64,000 bases of DNA from an uncultured Sphingomonas sp. (GCA_913775975.1 CAJYLQ010000041.1:1-64000); one strand, 5' to 3'. Positions 25,353 through 34,415 are shown, numbered from the stretch's first letter. A program made the numbers and translations. Notes: generated by a model from the letters alone, not told the origin.

Positions 25353-26147
25353 ATGGCATGGCGCCGGCCGTTGCCCTCGGCTATCTTGCGGCGAGTGACC
25401 GACGAACTTGCGCACAGCCTGTCCGATTTCATGGCCCGTGACGATGGGCGGAACCTGACCGCCAGCATCGTCAACGATCTGGGTCATGCGATCGTGACGC
25501 AGACCTATCGCCCCGACGCGCCCTTCCCGACCGAAGCCGAACTGTGCCAGCGTTACGGCGCCAGCCGGCCCGTGCTGCGCGAGGCGGTGAAGATGCTGAC
25601 GGCCAAGGGCCTGCTGCTCGGTCGCAAGCGTGCGGGTACGCTGGTGCAGCCCGAAAGCAGCTGGAACCTGCTGGACCCCGATGTGCTGCGCTGGATGCTC
25701 AGCCGCGATTTTTCGATCGACCTGCTGATCGACTTTACGGAAATTCGCATGTCGATCGAACCGCGCGCGGCGACGCTGGCGGCACATTCCGCTACGGCGC
25801 CGCAGCGGCGCGCGATCAAGGCGGCGATCGACCGGATGTTCGCCGCCGACCGGGGCGAGGAGGATGCGCTGGCCGCCGATATCGGCTTTCACATCGCGGT
25901 GCTGGAGGCGAGCAACAACCGCTTCATGCGGCAGTTCACCGGGCTGACCGAGACGACGCTGCGCTTCTCGATCCGCCGCACGAACGATTACAAGGGCGTC
26001 CCCCGCGCCAGCGCGCGGGATCACAAGAAGGTCGCCGATGCGATCATCGAGGGCGAACCGACGCTGGCGGGCGAGCGGATGAGCGAGCTGATCGGCGGCG
26101 CGCTCGACCTGCTGCTGGCGGCGGGGAAGCACCCGCCCCGACCCTGA
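25353..26147 (+). CDS. dgoR: GntR/FadR-family regulator, DgoR-like
   Basis: Up to 264 residues. The N-terminal winged helix (PFPTEAELCQRYGASRPVLREAVKML) is followed by an FCD ligand domain of helices with the metal-binding pattern (EIRMSIEP, DIGFHIAVLEA, DHKKVADAI). The phrase WNLLDPDVLRWMLSRDFS closely resembles E. coli DgoR, the galactonate-responsive repressor. It is divergent from the importer/dgoD operon, so it is the obvious regulator of that operon. The start is uncertain: ATG 25353, GTG 25395 and ATG 25431 are in frame and none has a good ribosome site. Confidence 0.85.
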   Translation: MAWRRPLPSAILRRVTDELAHSLSDFMARDDGRNLTASIVNDLGHAIVTQTYRPDAPFPTEAELCQRYGASRPVLREAVKMLTAKGLLLGRKRAGTLVQPESSWNLLDPDVLRWMLSRDFSIDLLIDFTEIRMSIEPRAATLAAHSATAPQRRAIKAAIDRMFAADRGEEDALAADIGFHIAVLEASNNRFMRQFTGLTETTLRFSIRRTNDYKGVPRASARDHKKVADAIIEGEPTLAGERMSELIGGALDLLLAAGKHPPRP

Positions 26148-26172
26148 ACCGGCGGGGCGGGGGCGCACGCAA

Positions 26173-28401
26173 TTATGGCTCGCCGCAGCGCGATCCGGGC
26201 AGGGGCGTCCGGGGCGCCGGGGCGGGGCGGGCGTCGCCCGGGCGATAGGCGCCGGCCGCGAACGGCTTCAGGTCCGCCGCATCCAGCAGCACCGGGCGAA
26301 GGTTGCCGGTGACGTAGCGTTGCGCCTGATCGTCGAAATGCGGCGAGGCGGGATCGCCGCTCTCGCCCCCCGCCGATACCGCCCACGCCTTCACCTGCGG
26401 CCCGAACTCCACCACCGCGACGAAGCTGTTGCCATAGGTGCCGTAGAAGCAGCGCTGCCCCGCCTGCCGCTCCACGCCGAACGCCGCGAGCGAGCCGAAA
26501 TTGCCCGAGGTGAAGCCGACGGGCAGGCTGGGCGCCCGATCGTCGAACCGCGCACGGATCGCGCCGGTCAGCCGCTGGAAGCGGTTGATCCGTCCCCAGG
26601 CGACGCGCCAGCCGCCCTGTTCGCGCTGCATCCGTGCGGTGCCCGCGTCCAGCGCGGCGATCCTGTCCGCATCCGTCGCCCGCGTCGCCAGCCAGGTGAA
26701 TAATGGGACGTTCGCCGCATGCGCCTTCGGCCCTTCCGACGCCCACAGCGCCTCTCCCCAATAGACGGCGAGCGACGTCGGCTCGGACGCGGTGCCCCAG
26801 CGCCGGTCCCAGCCCTTCAGCAGCGCGATCGGCCCGGCGAGGCGCGCGCGGCGCGGATCGGTGGCGGGCAGCGCGTCATAACCGCGCACCAGCCCCGGAA
26901 TCTGCGCGTCGAACAGCGGCAGGAAAGGGTCGAACGCCGCCTCCGTCAGCGTCGCCGGCGTGAAGCGGCGATCGTTGGCGAACAACATCGTCGCGTGCGC
27001 CCCGCGCGGGTTGGGCCCGAACTGGTCCATATAGGCGGGGAACGCCGCCTGTTTCGGGCTGTCCGCCCCCGCCGCGACCCACGGCGCGTCGTTGGTGTTC
27101 TGCACCCAGCCGGTGCGCGGCGAGACGACCACGGGCAGGTCGGCCAGCCGGTGCAGCCCGTGCCAGTCGGTCGCGGGATCGCTGCCATCGACCGGCCTCG
27201 TATAGTCGAACCGGGCATCGCGGATCGGCACGAATTGCGGATGAAGATAGGCGATCGTCCCGTCATCCGCCGCCAGGATCGTGTTGTTCGACGAATTGGC
27301 GCGCCGTTCCGCGACCTTCAGATAGCCGGCCAGCGTGGTGGCGCGGGTGCGCAGATAGCTCTGCTCCAGCGCCGCACGCGGGCTGTTGAGCATCGCCACC
27401 GCGATCCACCGGCCGCGCTCTGCGCGGATGATCGGGCCGTGATGCGTCGCCAGCGTGGTGAAGCGCCGCTCCTGCATCGTGCCGTCCGGCTGGCGGATGC
27501 GCAGCGTCACCAGCTGCGTCCGCACCGGCCGCCAAGCCCGGCCATAGCGATAGAACAGCCGCCCGCCGCGCTCCGCCACCTCGACCGCGAACTCGTCGAT
27601 ATTATCGACGCCGCTGGAGGTGTGCATCCAGCCCAGATGCCGGTTGAAGCCCTGATAGATGAAGAACTGGCCCCAGGTGGCGGCGCCATAGGCATCCAGC
27701 CCGGCATCGCTCGTCACCTGCTGTTCGGCGCGAAAGAAGAAGGAGGTGTGCGGATTGATCCACAGCAGCGGATGCCCGCTGACGCTGCGTGACGGACCCA
27801 GCGCGAAGCCGTTCGACCCCTTCGGCTCGATCAGTCGCCCCGCCTGCGCCGCCGCGACCGTCACCGCCGGGCGGGGGGTGGCATGGCCGTAGAAGCCCTC
27901 CAGCGCGTTGAGGTCGACCCCGCGCTCGATATCGCCGCCGATGCTGCCCTCGGAAAAGGCGAGCGCCATCCACGGTTCGAACCGGGTGATGACCTGCGGC
28001 CGGACGCCCGGATGCGTGGCGAGATAGTGGTTCAGCCCCGCCGCCCACGCGTCCATCAGCGCGCGCAGCCAGCCGGGGCTGGCGGCATAGTCGCGGCGCA
28101 GCGCATCCGGGGAGACGAACAGCCGCTGGCGCAGGTCCGCCCACAGCGCCGACGGTCCCTCCGCCTCCGCCAGCCGGCCGAGCGCGACGAGATAATTGCG
28201 CTCGATGCGGGGAAAATCATCCTCCGCCTGCGCGTAGATCATGCCGAACACCGCGTCGGCGTCGGTGCGGCCATGGATATGCGCGATGCCATGGCCGTCG
28301 CGCACGATCGTCACCGCCGCCGACGACGGCGGGGCCGCGACCGCCGACGGGGCGGCGAGGGCGACGGCGGCGAGCGCGGGCATCAGGAACCTGAATGACA
28401 T
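26173..28401 (-). CDS. Exported penicillin-acylase-family amidase (Ntn hydrolase)
   Basis: 742 residues from ATG 28401, where a signal peptide begins (SFRFLMPALAAVALAAPSAVA). It is a self-cleaving Ntn hydrolase. After the alpha-chain region, the spacer ends at PKG and the new N-terminal nucleophile is Ser196 in SNGFALG. The beta chain has the usual HHGPI and NSSNNTI-type elements. Family members cleave amide-linked acyl groups, including penicillins, cyclic lipopeptides and acyl-homoserine lactones. The substrate is not readable from sequence. It is divergent from the M24-fold gene across a short region holding the shared AT-rich motif. Confidence 0.85.
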   Translation of the reverse strand: MSFRFLMPALAAVALAAPSAVAAPPSSAAVTIVRDGHGIAHIHGRTDADAVFGMIYAQAEDDFPRIERNYLVALGRLAEAEGPSALWADLRQRLFVSPDALRRDYAASPGWLRALMDAWAAGLNHYLATHPGVRPQVITRFEPWMALAFSEGSIGGDIERGVDLNALEGFYGHATPRPAVTVAAAQAGRLIEPKGSNGFALGPSRSVSGHPLLWINPHTSFFFRAEQQVTSDAGLDAYGAATWGQFFIYQGFNRHLGWMHTSSGVDNIDEFAVEVAERGGRLFYRYGRAWRPVRTQLVTLRIRQPDGTMQERRFTTLATHHGPIIRAERGRWIAVAMLNSPRAALEQSYLRTRATTLAGYLKVAERRANSSNNTILAADDGTIAYLHPQFVPIRDARFDYTRPVDGSDPATDWHGLHRLADLPVVVSPRTGWVQNTNDAPWVAAGADSPKQAAFPAYMDQFGPNPRGAHATMLFANDRRFTPATLTEAAFDPFLPLFDAQIPGLVRGYDALPATDPRRARLAGPIALLKGWDRRWGTASEPTSLAVYWGEALWASEGPKAHAANVPLFTWLATRATDADRIAALDAGTARMQREQGGWRVAWGRINRFQRLTGAIRARFDDRAPSLPVGFTSGNFGSLAAFGVERQAGQRCFYGTYGNSFVAVVEFGPQVKAWAVSAGGESGDPASPHFDDQAQRYVTGNLRPVLLDAADLKPFAAGAYRPGDARPAPAPRTPLPGSRCGEP

Positions 28402-28441
28402 TGGCGACTTCTCCCCACAGCGGCTTTGACAGTGTCTTAAA

Positions 28442-28452
28442 TCATATATATT
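28442..28452 (+). promoter_or_regulatory. Shared AT-rich motif between the acylase and M24-fold genes
   Basis: TCATATATATT lies 40 bp from the acylase start and 26 bp from the M24-fold start. It matches the motif at three other promoters of the galactoside region. It could alternatively be a -10 element. Confidence 0.4.
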
Positions 28453-28478
28453 GCGCACCGCAAGCAGGAGAAACTCGC

Positions 28479-29846
28479 ATGACGATCGCGCTGGCCCCGA
28501 TACGCATCCCCGACTTCGGCCCGATCGCGGAGCCCCCGGCATTGACCGGCGCCACCTATGCCGCGCGGTGTGACGCGGCGCTGGCGGCGGCGGGCACCGA
28601 CTGGCTGTGTGTCTATGCCGATCGCGAGCATTTCGCCAACGTCATGTTCCTGTCGGGGTTCGAGCCGCGCTTCGAGGAGGCGCTGCTGCTGCTCGGCCCG
28701 GGCGGGCGGCGGGTGCTGGTGACGGGGAACGAGTGCCTGTCCTACACCGTCGTCTCGCCGCTGCCGGGGCTGGAGCCGATGCTGGCCCAGTCGATGAGCC
28801 TGCTGGGGCAGGACCGCACGCAGGCGCCGCGCCTGACCGACGTGCTGCGCGCGGCCGGCCTGCGCGGCGGCGACCGGGTGGGGCTGGTCGGCTGGAAATA
28901 TCTCGATGCGCCGGAATGGGAGGGGGAGGGCGCACCCGCGCCGTTCATTCCCGCCGCCTATGTCGCGGCGGTGGCGCGCGTCGTCGGGGCCGATGCGCTG
29001 GTCGACGCGACGCCGGTGCTGCTGGCGCCCGCCACCGGCCAGCGGTCGATCATCGACGCGGACCAGATCGCGATCTTCGAGGCGGCGGCGGCGCGTGGGT
29101 CCGCGATGGTGTGGCGCGCGCTGACCGGCCTGCGCCCCGGCGATACCGAGCGGGAGGGGGCGTTGCGCATGGCCTATGACGGCGCCCCGCTGAACGTCCA
29201 CACCATGCTCGCCTCCGGCAATGCCGCGACCGGGCCGGTGATCGGACTGGCGAGTCCCGGCGCGCGGCGGATCGCGAAGGGGGACGGCGTTTCCACGGCG
29301 GTCGGGCTGTGGGGCGGGCTGACCGCGCGGGCGGGGCTGGTGGACGATTCGAACGACGATTTCGTCGCGATCGCGGCGCGCTATTTCGCCGGGCTGGTCC
29401 GCTGGTACGCGGTCGCCAATATCGGCGTGGCCGGCGGCGTGCTGCACGATGCGGTGACCGAGACGCTCGCGGCGGGGGGGCTGCGCTCGCTGCTCAACCC
29501 CGGCCATCTGACGGGGCATGAGGAATGGTCCAACACCCCCGTCCGCCCCGGCTCCACCGAGCCGCTGGTGTCGGGGATGCACATGCAGGTCGATGTGATT
29601 CCCACGCCGATGCGCGATGGCTGGGCGCTCAATTGCGAGGATTGCGTGGTGTTCGCCGACGCCGCGCTGCGCGACGACCTCGCCGCGCGGCATCCGGCCG
29701 TGTGGCAGCGGATCGTCGCCCGCCGCCGCTTCGTCACCGATACGCTGGGGGTTGCGATGGCGGACAGCGTGCTGCCGCTGTCGTCGATCCCGCTCTGCCT
29801 GCCGCCGCTCTGGCTGCGCAGTGGTGAGATTTTCGTGAACGGCTGA
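28479..29846 (+). CDS. M24-fold (creatinase/aminopeptidase P-like) protein
   Basis: 455 residues from ATG 28479 with CAGGAG upstream. The two-domain layout is that of creatinase/Xaa-Pro peptidases: an N-terminal half (WLCVYADREHFANVMFLSGFEPR) and a C-terminal pita-bread-like half (GHLTGHEEW, MHMQVDVIP). The five metal ligands (D, D, H, E, E) of active dinuclear M24 enzymes cannot all be located: the usual DxG...D strand reads GLWGGLTARAGLVDDSND. It may therefore be metal-free, like creatinase. No signal peptide is present. The substrate is unknown. It may handle a product of the divergent acylase. Confidence 0.7.
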   Translation: MTIALAPIRIPDFGPIAEPPALTGATYAARCDAALAAAGTDWLCVYADREHFANVMFLSGFEPRFEEALLLLGPGGRRVLVTGNECLSYTVVSPLPGLEPMLAQSMSLLGQDRTQAPRLTDVLRAAGLRGGDRVGLVGWKYLDAPEWEGEGAPAPFIPAAYVAAVARVVGADALVDATPVLLAPATGQRSIIDADQIAIFEAAAARGSAMVWRALTGLRPGDTEREGALRMAYDGAPLNVHTMLASGNAATGPVIGLASPGARRIAKGDGVSTAVGLWGGLTARAGLVDDSNDDFVAIAARYFAGLVRWYAVANIGVAGGVLHDAVTETLAAGGLRSLLNPGHLTGHEEWSNTPVRPGSTEPLVSGMHMQVDVIPTPMRDGWALNCEDCVVFADAALRDDLAARHPAVWQRIVARRRFVTDTLGVAMADSVLPLSSIPLCLPPLWLRSGEIFVNG

Positions 29847-29910
29847 CGGGCTTTCCCCGGCGCGCCCGCGTCGATACGGTCGGGGCCACACAAGAGAGGA
29901 TGGCCCCCGC

Positions 29911-30687
29911 ATGACGTGGCAGACGATTGACTATGCGCTGGCGGATGGCGTCGCGACGCTGACGCTGAACCGGCCCGACCGGATGAACGCGCTGTGCCCG
30001 CAGCTGTTCGACGAACTGACCGCCGCGATCGACCGCGCGCTTGCCGAAAAGGCTCGCGCGCTGGTGCTGACCGGCGCCGGCCGCGCCTTCTGCTCGGGCG
30101 CCGATCTGGCGGGCGATACGGAGCGGCTGGCGGATTCGGGCGCGATGCTGGACCGCTATTACAACCCGCTGATCCGCAAGATCGCGGGGCTGGCCATCCC
30201 GGTCGTCACCGCGATCAACGGCCCGGCGGTGGGGGCGGGGCTGGGTCTGGCGCTGGCGGGCGATATCATCGTGATGGCGCGATCCGCCTATGGCCTGCTC
30301 GCCTTCGTCAATATCGGGCTGGTGCCGGATGCGGGATCGACCTGGCTGGTCGCCAAGGCGGTGGGCCGGGTCCGCGCGCTGGAACTGGCGCTGCTGGGCG
30401 AGCGATTGTCGGCGGAGGAGGCGCTGGCCGCCGGTCTGGTGACGCGGCTGGCGGCGGATGAGGCGTGCCTCACCGATGCCACGGCGATCGCGCGCAAGCT
30501 GGCGGCGGGGCCCTCGGTGGCGATCGGCCTGATCCGTCATCAGGTTGCCGCCGCCCTGAACGCGACGCTGGAGGAAACATTGGCGATCGAGCGGACGAAC
30601 CAGAGTATCGCCGGTGGCACCCGCGACTTTGCGGAGGCGGTGAAGGCTTTTGGGGAAAAGCGCCCCCCGATATTCGAGGGGCGCTGA
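29911..30687 (+). CDS. Enoyl-CoA hydratase/isomerase family protein, PaaG-like
   Basis: A 258-residue crotonase-fold protein. Residues SGADLAGDTERL and NGPAVGAGLGLALAGDI supply the oxyanion hole. NIGLVPDAGSTWLV carries an Asp, as in PaaG isomerases, where hydratases have Glu pairs. The C-terminal helix ends in EAVKAFGEKRPPIFEGR, typical of the family. It would act on a CoA thioester, possibly in aromatic or fatty-acid degradation, but the rest of such a pathway is not here. It starts 64 bp after the M24-fold gene on the same strand and converges with the PEP-CTERM gene. Confidence 0.85.
   Translation: MTWQTIDYALADGVATLTLNRPDRMNALCPQLFDELTAAIDRALAEKARALVLTGAGRAFCSGADLAGDTERLADSGAMLDRYYNPLIRKIAGLAIPVVTAINGPAVGAGLGLALAGDIIVMARSAYGLLAFVNIGLVPDAGSTWLVAKAVGRVRALELALLGERLSAEEALAAGLVTRLAADEACLTDATAIARKLAAGPSVAIGLIRHQVAAALNATLEETLAIERTNQSIAGGTRDFAEAVKAFGEKRPPIFEGR
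30659..30685. terminator. Hairpin at the end of the enoyl-CoA hydratase gene
   Basis: AGCGCCCC (30659-30666) pairs with GGGGCGCT (30678-30685) across the last codons and the stop. It sits between two convergent genes and has no T-tract. Confidence 0.35.
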
Positions 30688-30699
30688 TCCCGGACCCGG

Positions 30700-31458
30700 T
30701 CAGGCGATGGTGACGCGGGCGGCGGTGCTGCGGCGGCGGTAGCGGGCGGCGGCGTCGACCATGCCGAAGCCCAGCAGCATCATCGCCCAGGTCGCCGGTT
30801 CCGGCACCGCGGCGGCGGTGGTCGTCACCGATACGCTCGCCAGCTTGAAGCCGTCGACGAAGATGTCGGGGTTCGCCTGCGACGCGCCGATCATCCACAT
30901 GTTGCCCGAACCGATGATGTTGAAGCTCTGCTTGGCGGTGCCGTTGCTCGCGATGTCGACGGTGCCGGCGAACAGCCCGTTGAACGACGTCCGGCTCATC
31001 CCGTTCAGCGCCAGCGCCTGATCCCAGGCGCCCGCCATCGTGCCCCACTTCACCGTGGAGTCGTTGTCGCCGAGCGACAGGAACAGCGTGTAGGGGTTCA
31101 GCACGGCGGAGGTCAGCGTGACCGCCTGGCTGAACTGCAGCAGCACGAAATCGTCGGAGTCGATGTTGTCGATCGTGTGCAGGTCGAGAAGGTCGGTCCG
31201 GTTCGTAACGCCCAGCCCTTGCGAATAGGAGCGAAGGCTGGCGCTGTAGACGCGGCCGTCGTCGATGCTCCAGCCGGTCGCCTTCACGCCCAGCGTCTGC
31301 CCGGCGGTGGTTGCCGAATAGGTGCGGACATTGCCCGCCGCGTTGTTGGTCGCGGTCGTGCCGCCATTGGTCAGGTCGAAGGTGAAGCTGGTTGCCTGGG
31401 CCGGATTGGCGGCGGCAAGCGACAGGGTGGCGGCAATTGCCGCATAGACGGTCTTCAT
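30700..31458 (-). CDS. Exported PEPxxWA-CTERM sorting-domain protein
   Basis: A 252-residue secreted protein with a signal peptide (KTVYAAIAATLSLAAANPAQA) and a beta-rich, Thr/Asn/Gly-rich body. Its C-terminus is a PEPxxWA-CTERM tail: VPEPATWAMMLLGFGMVDAAARYRRR, split here as motif, hydrophobic segment and basic end. Such tails are recognised by exosortase-type machinery in exopolysaccharide-making sphingomonads; the matching exosortase is not in the window. The function of the passenger domain is unknown. It is divergent from the amidohydrolase pair across 240 bp containing a strong palindrome. Confidence 0.85.
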   Translation of the reverse strand: MKTVYAAIAATLSLAAANPAQATSFTFDLTNGGTTATNNAAGNVRTYSATTAGQTLGVKATGWSIDDGRVYSASLRSYSQGLGVTNRTDLLDLHTIDNIDSDDFVLLQFSQAVTLTSAVLNPYTLFLSLGDNDSTVKWGTMAGAWDQALALNGMSRTSFNGLFAGTVDIASNGTAKQSFNIIGSGNMWMIGASQANPDIFVDGFKLASVSVTTTAAAVPEPATWAMMLLGFGMVDAAARYRRRSTAARVTIA

Positions 31459-31538
31459 TGGATTTATCCCCTCTTTGCAGGTTGTTGGCCTGATCGGTGA
31501 GGATTGTTTGCGCCGAATGTACGGGGCCGGGCAATACC

Positions 31539-31558
31539 GGATTACAGCGTTGTAATCC
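31539..31558. promoter_or_regulatory. Perfect 8-bp inverted repeat in a divergent promoter region
   Basis: GGATTACA-GCGT-TGTAATCC lies 81 bp upstream of the PEP-CTERM gene and 141 bp upstream of the amidohydrolase gene. It is a likely dimeric-regulator site, since there is no T-tract and it is outside coding sequence. The regulator is unknown. Confidence 0.5.
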
Positions 31559-31698
31559 CTGCTTGAAACGGAAATTTACTAAAGTGGTATCTCGATAGTG
31601 CTTGACCGACCGGGGAGTGCGACTCCTGCGTCAACTCGCTGTGGACGCACCGCTTTTCGCCGCCTAAACCTCCTGTCACGTTATAAAGGGGGACAGGG

Positions 31699-33129
31699 AT
31701 GACGGCACGGGGCTGGACCACCGCGACCGCGCTTGCGGTGTTGATGGCGGGATGCGCGGGAGACGGCGAAAGCCGGCCGAAGACTGCGGCGGCGGCCCCG
31801 GCGAAGGCGCCGGCGCCGGGCCGGGGCAAGGGGTATTCGCACGATCCCTTCCCCTCCACCTACCATGCCTATCCGGGCGTGCCGACGCTCGTCACCAACG
31901 TCACCGTCTATGACGGCGAAGGGGGGCGGATCGACAACGGGTCCGTCCTGTTCGCCGATGGTAAGGTGGTGGCGGTCGGCCCCGACCTGCAGGCACCGGC
32001 GGGTGCGACCGTGATCGACGGCACCGGCAAGTGGGTGACGCCCGGCATCGTCGATATCCACAGCCATCTCGGCGATTATCCCAGCCCGCAGGTCCAGGCG
32101 CTGTCGGACGGCAACGAGGCGACCGACCCCGTCACCGCCGATGTCTGGGCGGAACACAGCGTCTGGCCGCAGGACCCCGGTTTCGGCCGGGCGCTGGCCA
32201 ATGGCGGCGTCACCACGCTGCAGATCCTGCCCGGCTCCGCCAACCTGTTCGGCGGCCGCTCCGTGGTGCTGAAGAACGTCTCCGCCCGCACGATGCAGGC
32301 GATGAAGTTCCCCGGCGCTCCCTATGGCCTGAAGATGGCGTGCGGCGAAAACCCGAAGCGCGTCTATGGCGGCAAGGGGCGCAAGCCGTCGACCCGCATG
32401 GGCAAGATCGCGGTCGACCGCGCGACCTGGGCGCGCGCCGCCAGCTACAAGCGGCGCTGGGACAAATATGAGGATGATGGCGGCGATGTGCCCGATCGCG
32501 ATATCGCGATGGACACGCTGCGCGGCGTGCTGTCGGGCGAGATCCTGGTCCAGAACCACTGCTATCGCGCCGACGAGATGGCCAATGTCCTCGATATGGC
32601 CAAAGAGTTCGGGTACAAGGTTACCGCCTTCCACCACGCGGTCGAGGCATACAAGATCGGCGACCTGCTGAAGCAGAACGATACCTGCGCGGCGGTCTGG
32701 GCCGACTGGTACGGGTTCAAGATGGAAAGCTATGACGGCATCGGCGCGAACCTGGCGCTGCTGGAAAAGGCCGGGGCGTGCGCGATGATCCATTCGGACG
32801 ACGCGAACGGCATCCAGCGGCTGAACCAGGAGGTCGGCAAGGCGCTGGCCGCCGGTCGCCGCGCCGGGCTGACCATCACCGATGCCGCCGCGTGGCGCTG
32901 GCTGTCCTACAATCCCGCCAAGGCGCTGGGCATCGCCGATCGCACCGGCAGCCTGAAGCCGGGGAAGATGGCGGACGTGGTGCTGTGGAACGGCAACCCG
33001 CTCAGCGTCTATTCGCGCCCCGAAAAGGTGTGGGTCGACGGCGCGCTGCTGTACGATGCGAACGACCCCAACCGGCGGCCGGTCAGCGATTTCGAACTCG
33101 GAAATCCGGGCGAAGGAGACGTGAAGTGA
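31699..33129 (+). CDS. Amidohydrolase lipoprotein (imidazolonepropionase-like)
   Basis: 476 residues with a lipoprotein signal (lipobox LMAGC, Cys19) and a Pro/Ala-rich linker. An amidohydrolase TIM barrel with intact metal ligands follows: HSH in GIVDIHSHLGD, then NHCYRADE, TAFHHAVEAYK and the catalytic Asp in IHSDDANG. The C-terminal beta-sandwich has LKPGKMADVVLWNGNPL. It is an envelope-anchored metal-dependent hydrolase, and family members cleave cyclic amides or peptides. It overlaps the next gene by 4 nt, and that gene encodes a metal-site-less paralogue. The two probably form a complex. Confidence 0.85.
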   Translation: MTARGWTTATALAVLMAGCAGDGESRPKTAAAAPAKAPAPGRGKGYSHDPFPSTYHAYPGVPTLVTNVTVYDGEGGRIDNGSVLFADGKVVAVGPDLQAPAGATVIDGTGKWVTPGIVDIHSHLGDYPSPQVQALSDGNEATDPVTADVWAEHSVWPQDPGFGRALANGGVTTLQILPGSANLFGGRSVVLKNVSARTMQAMKFPGAPYGLKMACGENPKRVYGGKGRKPSTRMGKIAVDRATWARAASYKRRWDKYEDDGGDVPDRDIAMDTLRGVLSGEILVQNHCYRADEMANVLDMAKEFGYKVTAFHHAVEAYKIGDLLKQNDTCAAVWADWYGFKMESYDGIGANLALLEKAGACAMIHSDDANGIQRLNQEVGKALAAGRRAGLTITDAAAWRWLSYNPAKALGIADRTGSLKPGKMADVVLWNGNPLSVYSRPEKVWVDGALLYDANDPNRRPVSDFELGNPGEGDVK

Positions 33130-34415
33130 AGGCACTTCTTCTGGCCGCGGCCGCGTTGCTCGGGGCGCCTGCCGCCGCGCAGACCATCGCCATCACCGGC
33201 GGCACCGTCGCGATCGGCGACGGCTCCGCGCCGATTCCGGGCGGCACCGTGGTGCTGCGCGACGGGCGCATCGTCGCCGCCGGGCGCGGCATCGCGGTGC
33301 CGGCGGGGGCGGAGACGATCGACGCCACCGGCAAATGGGTCACGCCCGGCATCGTCGCGGGGATCGGCAGCCTTGGCCTCGTCGATGCCGGCGGGGTGGG
33401 CGAGAGCAACGACACCCGGGCGCGCACGACGCCGTTCAACGCCGCGCTGGACGTGTCGACCGCGATCAACCCGAACGGCGTCATCATCGGCAACGAGCGG
33501 GCCGGCGGCGTGACCCGCGCGATCGTCAGCGAGGATGCGGCGGGATCGATCTTCGCCGGGCAGGGCGCGATCATCGATCTGGGCGACGATGCCGATCCCG
33601 TCACCCGCCCCCGCGCCTTCCAGTATGTCGAGCTGGGCGAAGCCGGCGCGGAACGGGCGGGCGGCAGCCGCCCGGCCGCCTATGCGCTGCTGTTCGACGC
33701 CTTCGCGCAGGCTGCCGACTATCGCCGCAACCCGGCGGGCTTCGACGGGCGGAGCCGTGACGCGCTGCTGACCCGCGCCGATGCGCAGGCGCTGCTGCCG
33801 GTGCTGGACGGCGCGATGCCGCTGGTCGTCCATGTCGAGCGGGCCAGCGACATCCGCCAGGTGCTGACCCTGACGCGCCGCTATCCCCGGCTGAAGCTGG
33901 TGCTGGCGGGGGCGGGCGAGGGCTGGCTGGTCGCGCGCGAAATCGCGGCGGCGCGCGTGCCCGTCATGGCGTCGGCCATCGCCGACCTGCCCGCCAGCTT
34001 CGAGCAGCTGGCCGCGACCGAATCGAATATCGGCCGCCTGCAGCGCGCGGGCGTGACCGTCGGCGTGCTGTTCGACGGCAGTGGCGGCGAGCACAATCTG
34101 ACGCAGTTCGCCGGTAACCTCGTGGCGATCAACAAGATCCCCGGCGCGGCCGGGCTGGAATGGGGGCAGGCGCTCGCCGCGATCACCTCCCGCCCCGCCG
34201 AGGTGATGGGGATGGGCGCGGAGATCGGCTCGCTGCGCCCCGGCCGCCGCGCCGACGTGGTGATCTGGGACGGCGATCCGCTGGAGCTGTCCTCCATTCC
34301 GGTGCGCGTCCTGATCGACGGGCGGGCGCAGCCGCTGCGTTCACGCCAGACCCGCCTGCGCGACCGCTACCTGACGCCGGAGGAAGGCGCGCTGCCCAAG
34401 GCGTATACGCGCTAG
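33126..34415 (+). CDS. Amidohydrolase-like exported protein lacking metal ligands
   Basis: 429 residues from the GTG at 33126, which overlaps the upstream stop (GTGA). The signal peptide (KALLLAAAALLGAPAAAQ) sits right at this start, supporting it. The fold is that of the gene before it (GGTVAIGDG, ATGKWVTPGIV, LRPGRRADVVIWDGDPLEL). The metal motif HxH is replaced by GIG (GIVAGIGSLG), and the later His residues are mostly gone. It is therefore unlikely to be a hydrolase on its own. It may be a structural or regulatory subunit of the upstream enzyme. Confidence 0.82.
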   Translation: MKALLLAAAALLGAPAAAQTIAITGGTVAIGDGSAPIPGGTVVLRDGRIVAAGRGIAVPAGAETIDATGKWVTPGIVAGIGSLGLVDAGGVGESNDTRARTTPFNAALDVSTAINPNGVIIGNERAGGVTRAIVSEDAAGSIFAGQGAIIDLGDDADPVTRPRAFQYVELGEAGAERAGGSRPAAYALLFDAFAQAADYRRNPAGFDGRSRDALLTRADAQALLPVLDGAMPLVVHVERASDIRQVLTLTRRYPRLKLVLAGAGEGWLVAREIAAARVPVMASAIADLPASFEQLAATESNIGRLQRAGVTVGVLFDGSGGEHNLTQFAGNLVAINKIPGAAGLEWGQALAAITSRPAEVMGMGAEIGSLRPGRRADVVIWDGDPLELSSIPVRVLIDGRAQPLRSRQTRLRDRYLTPEEGALPKAYTR

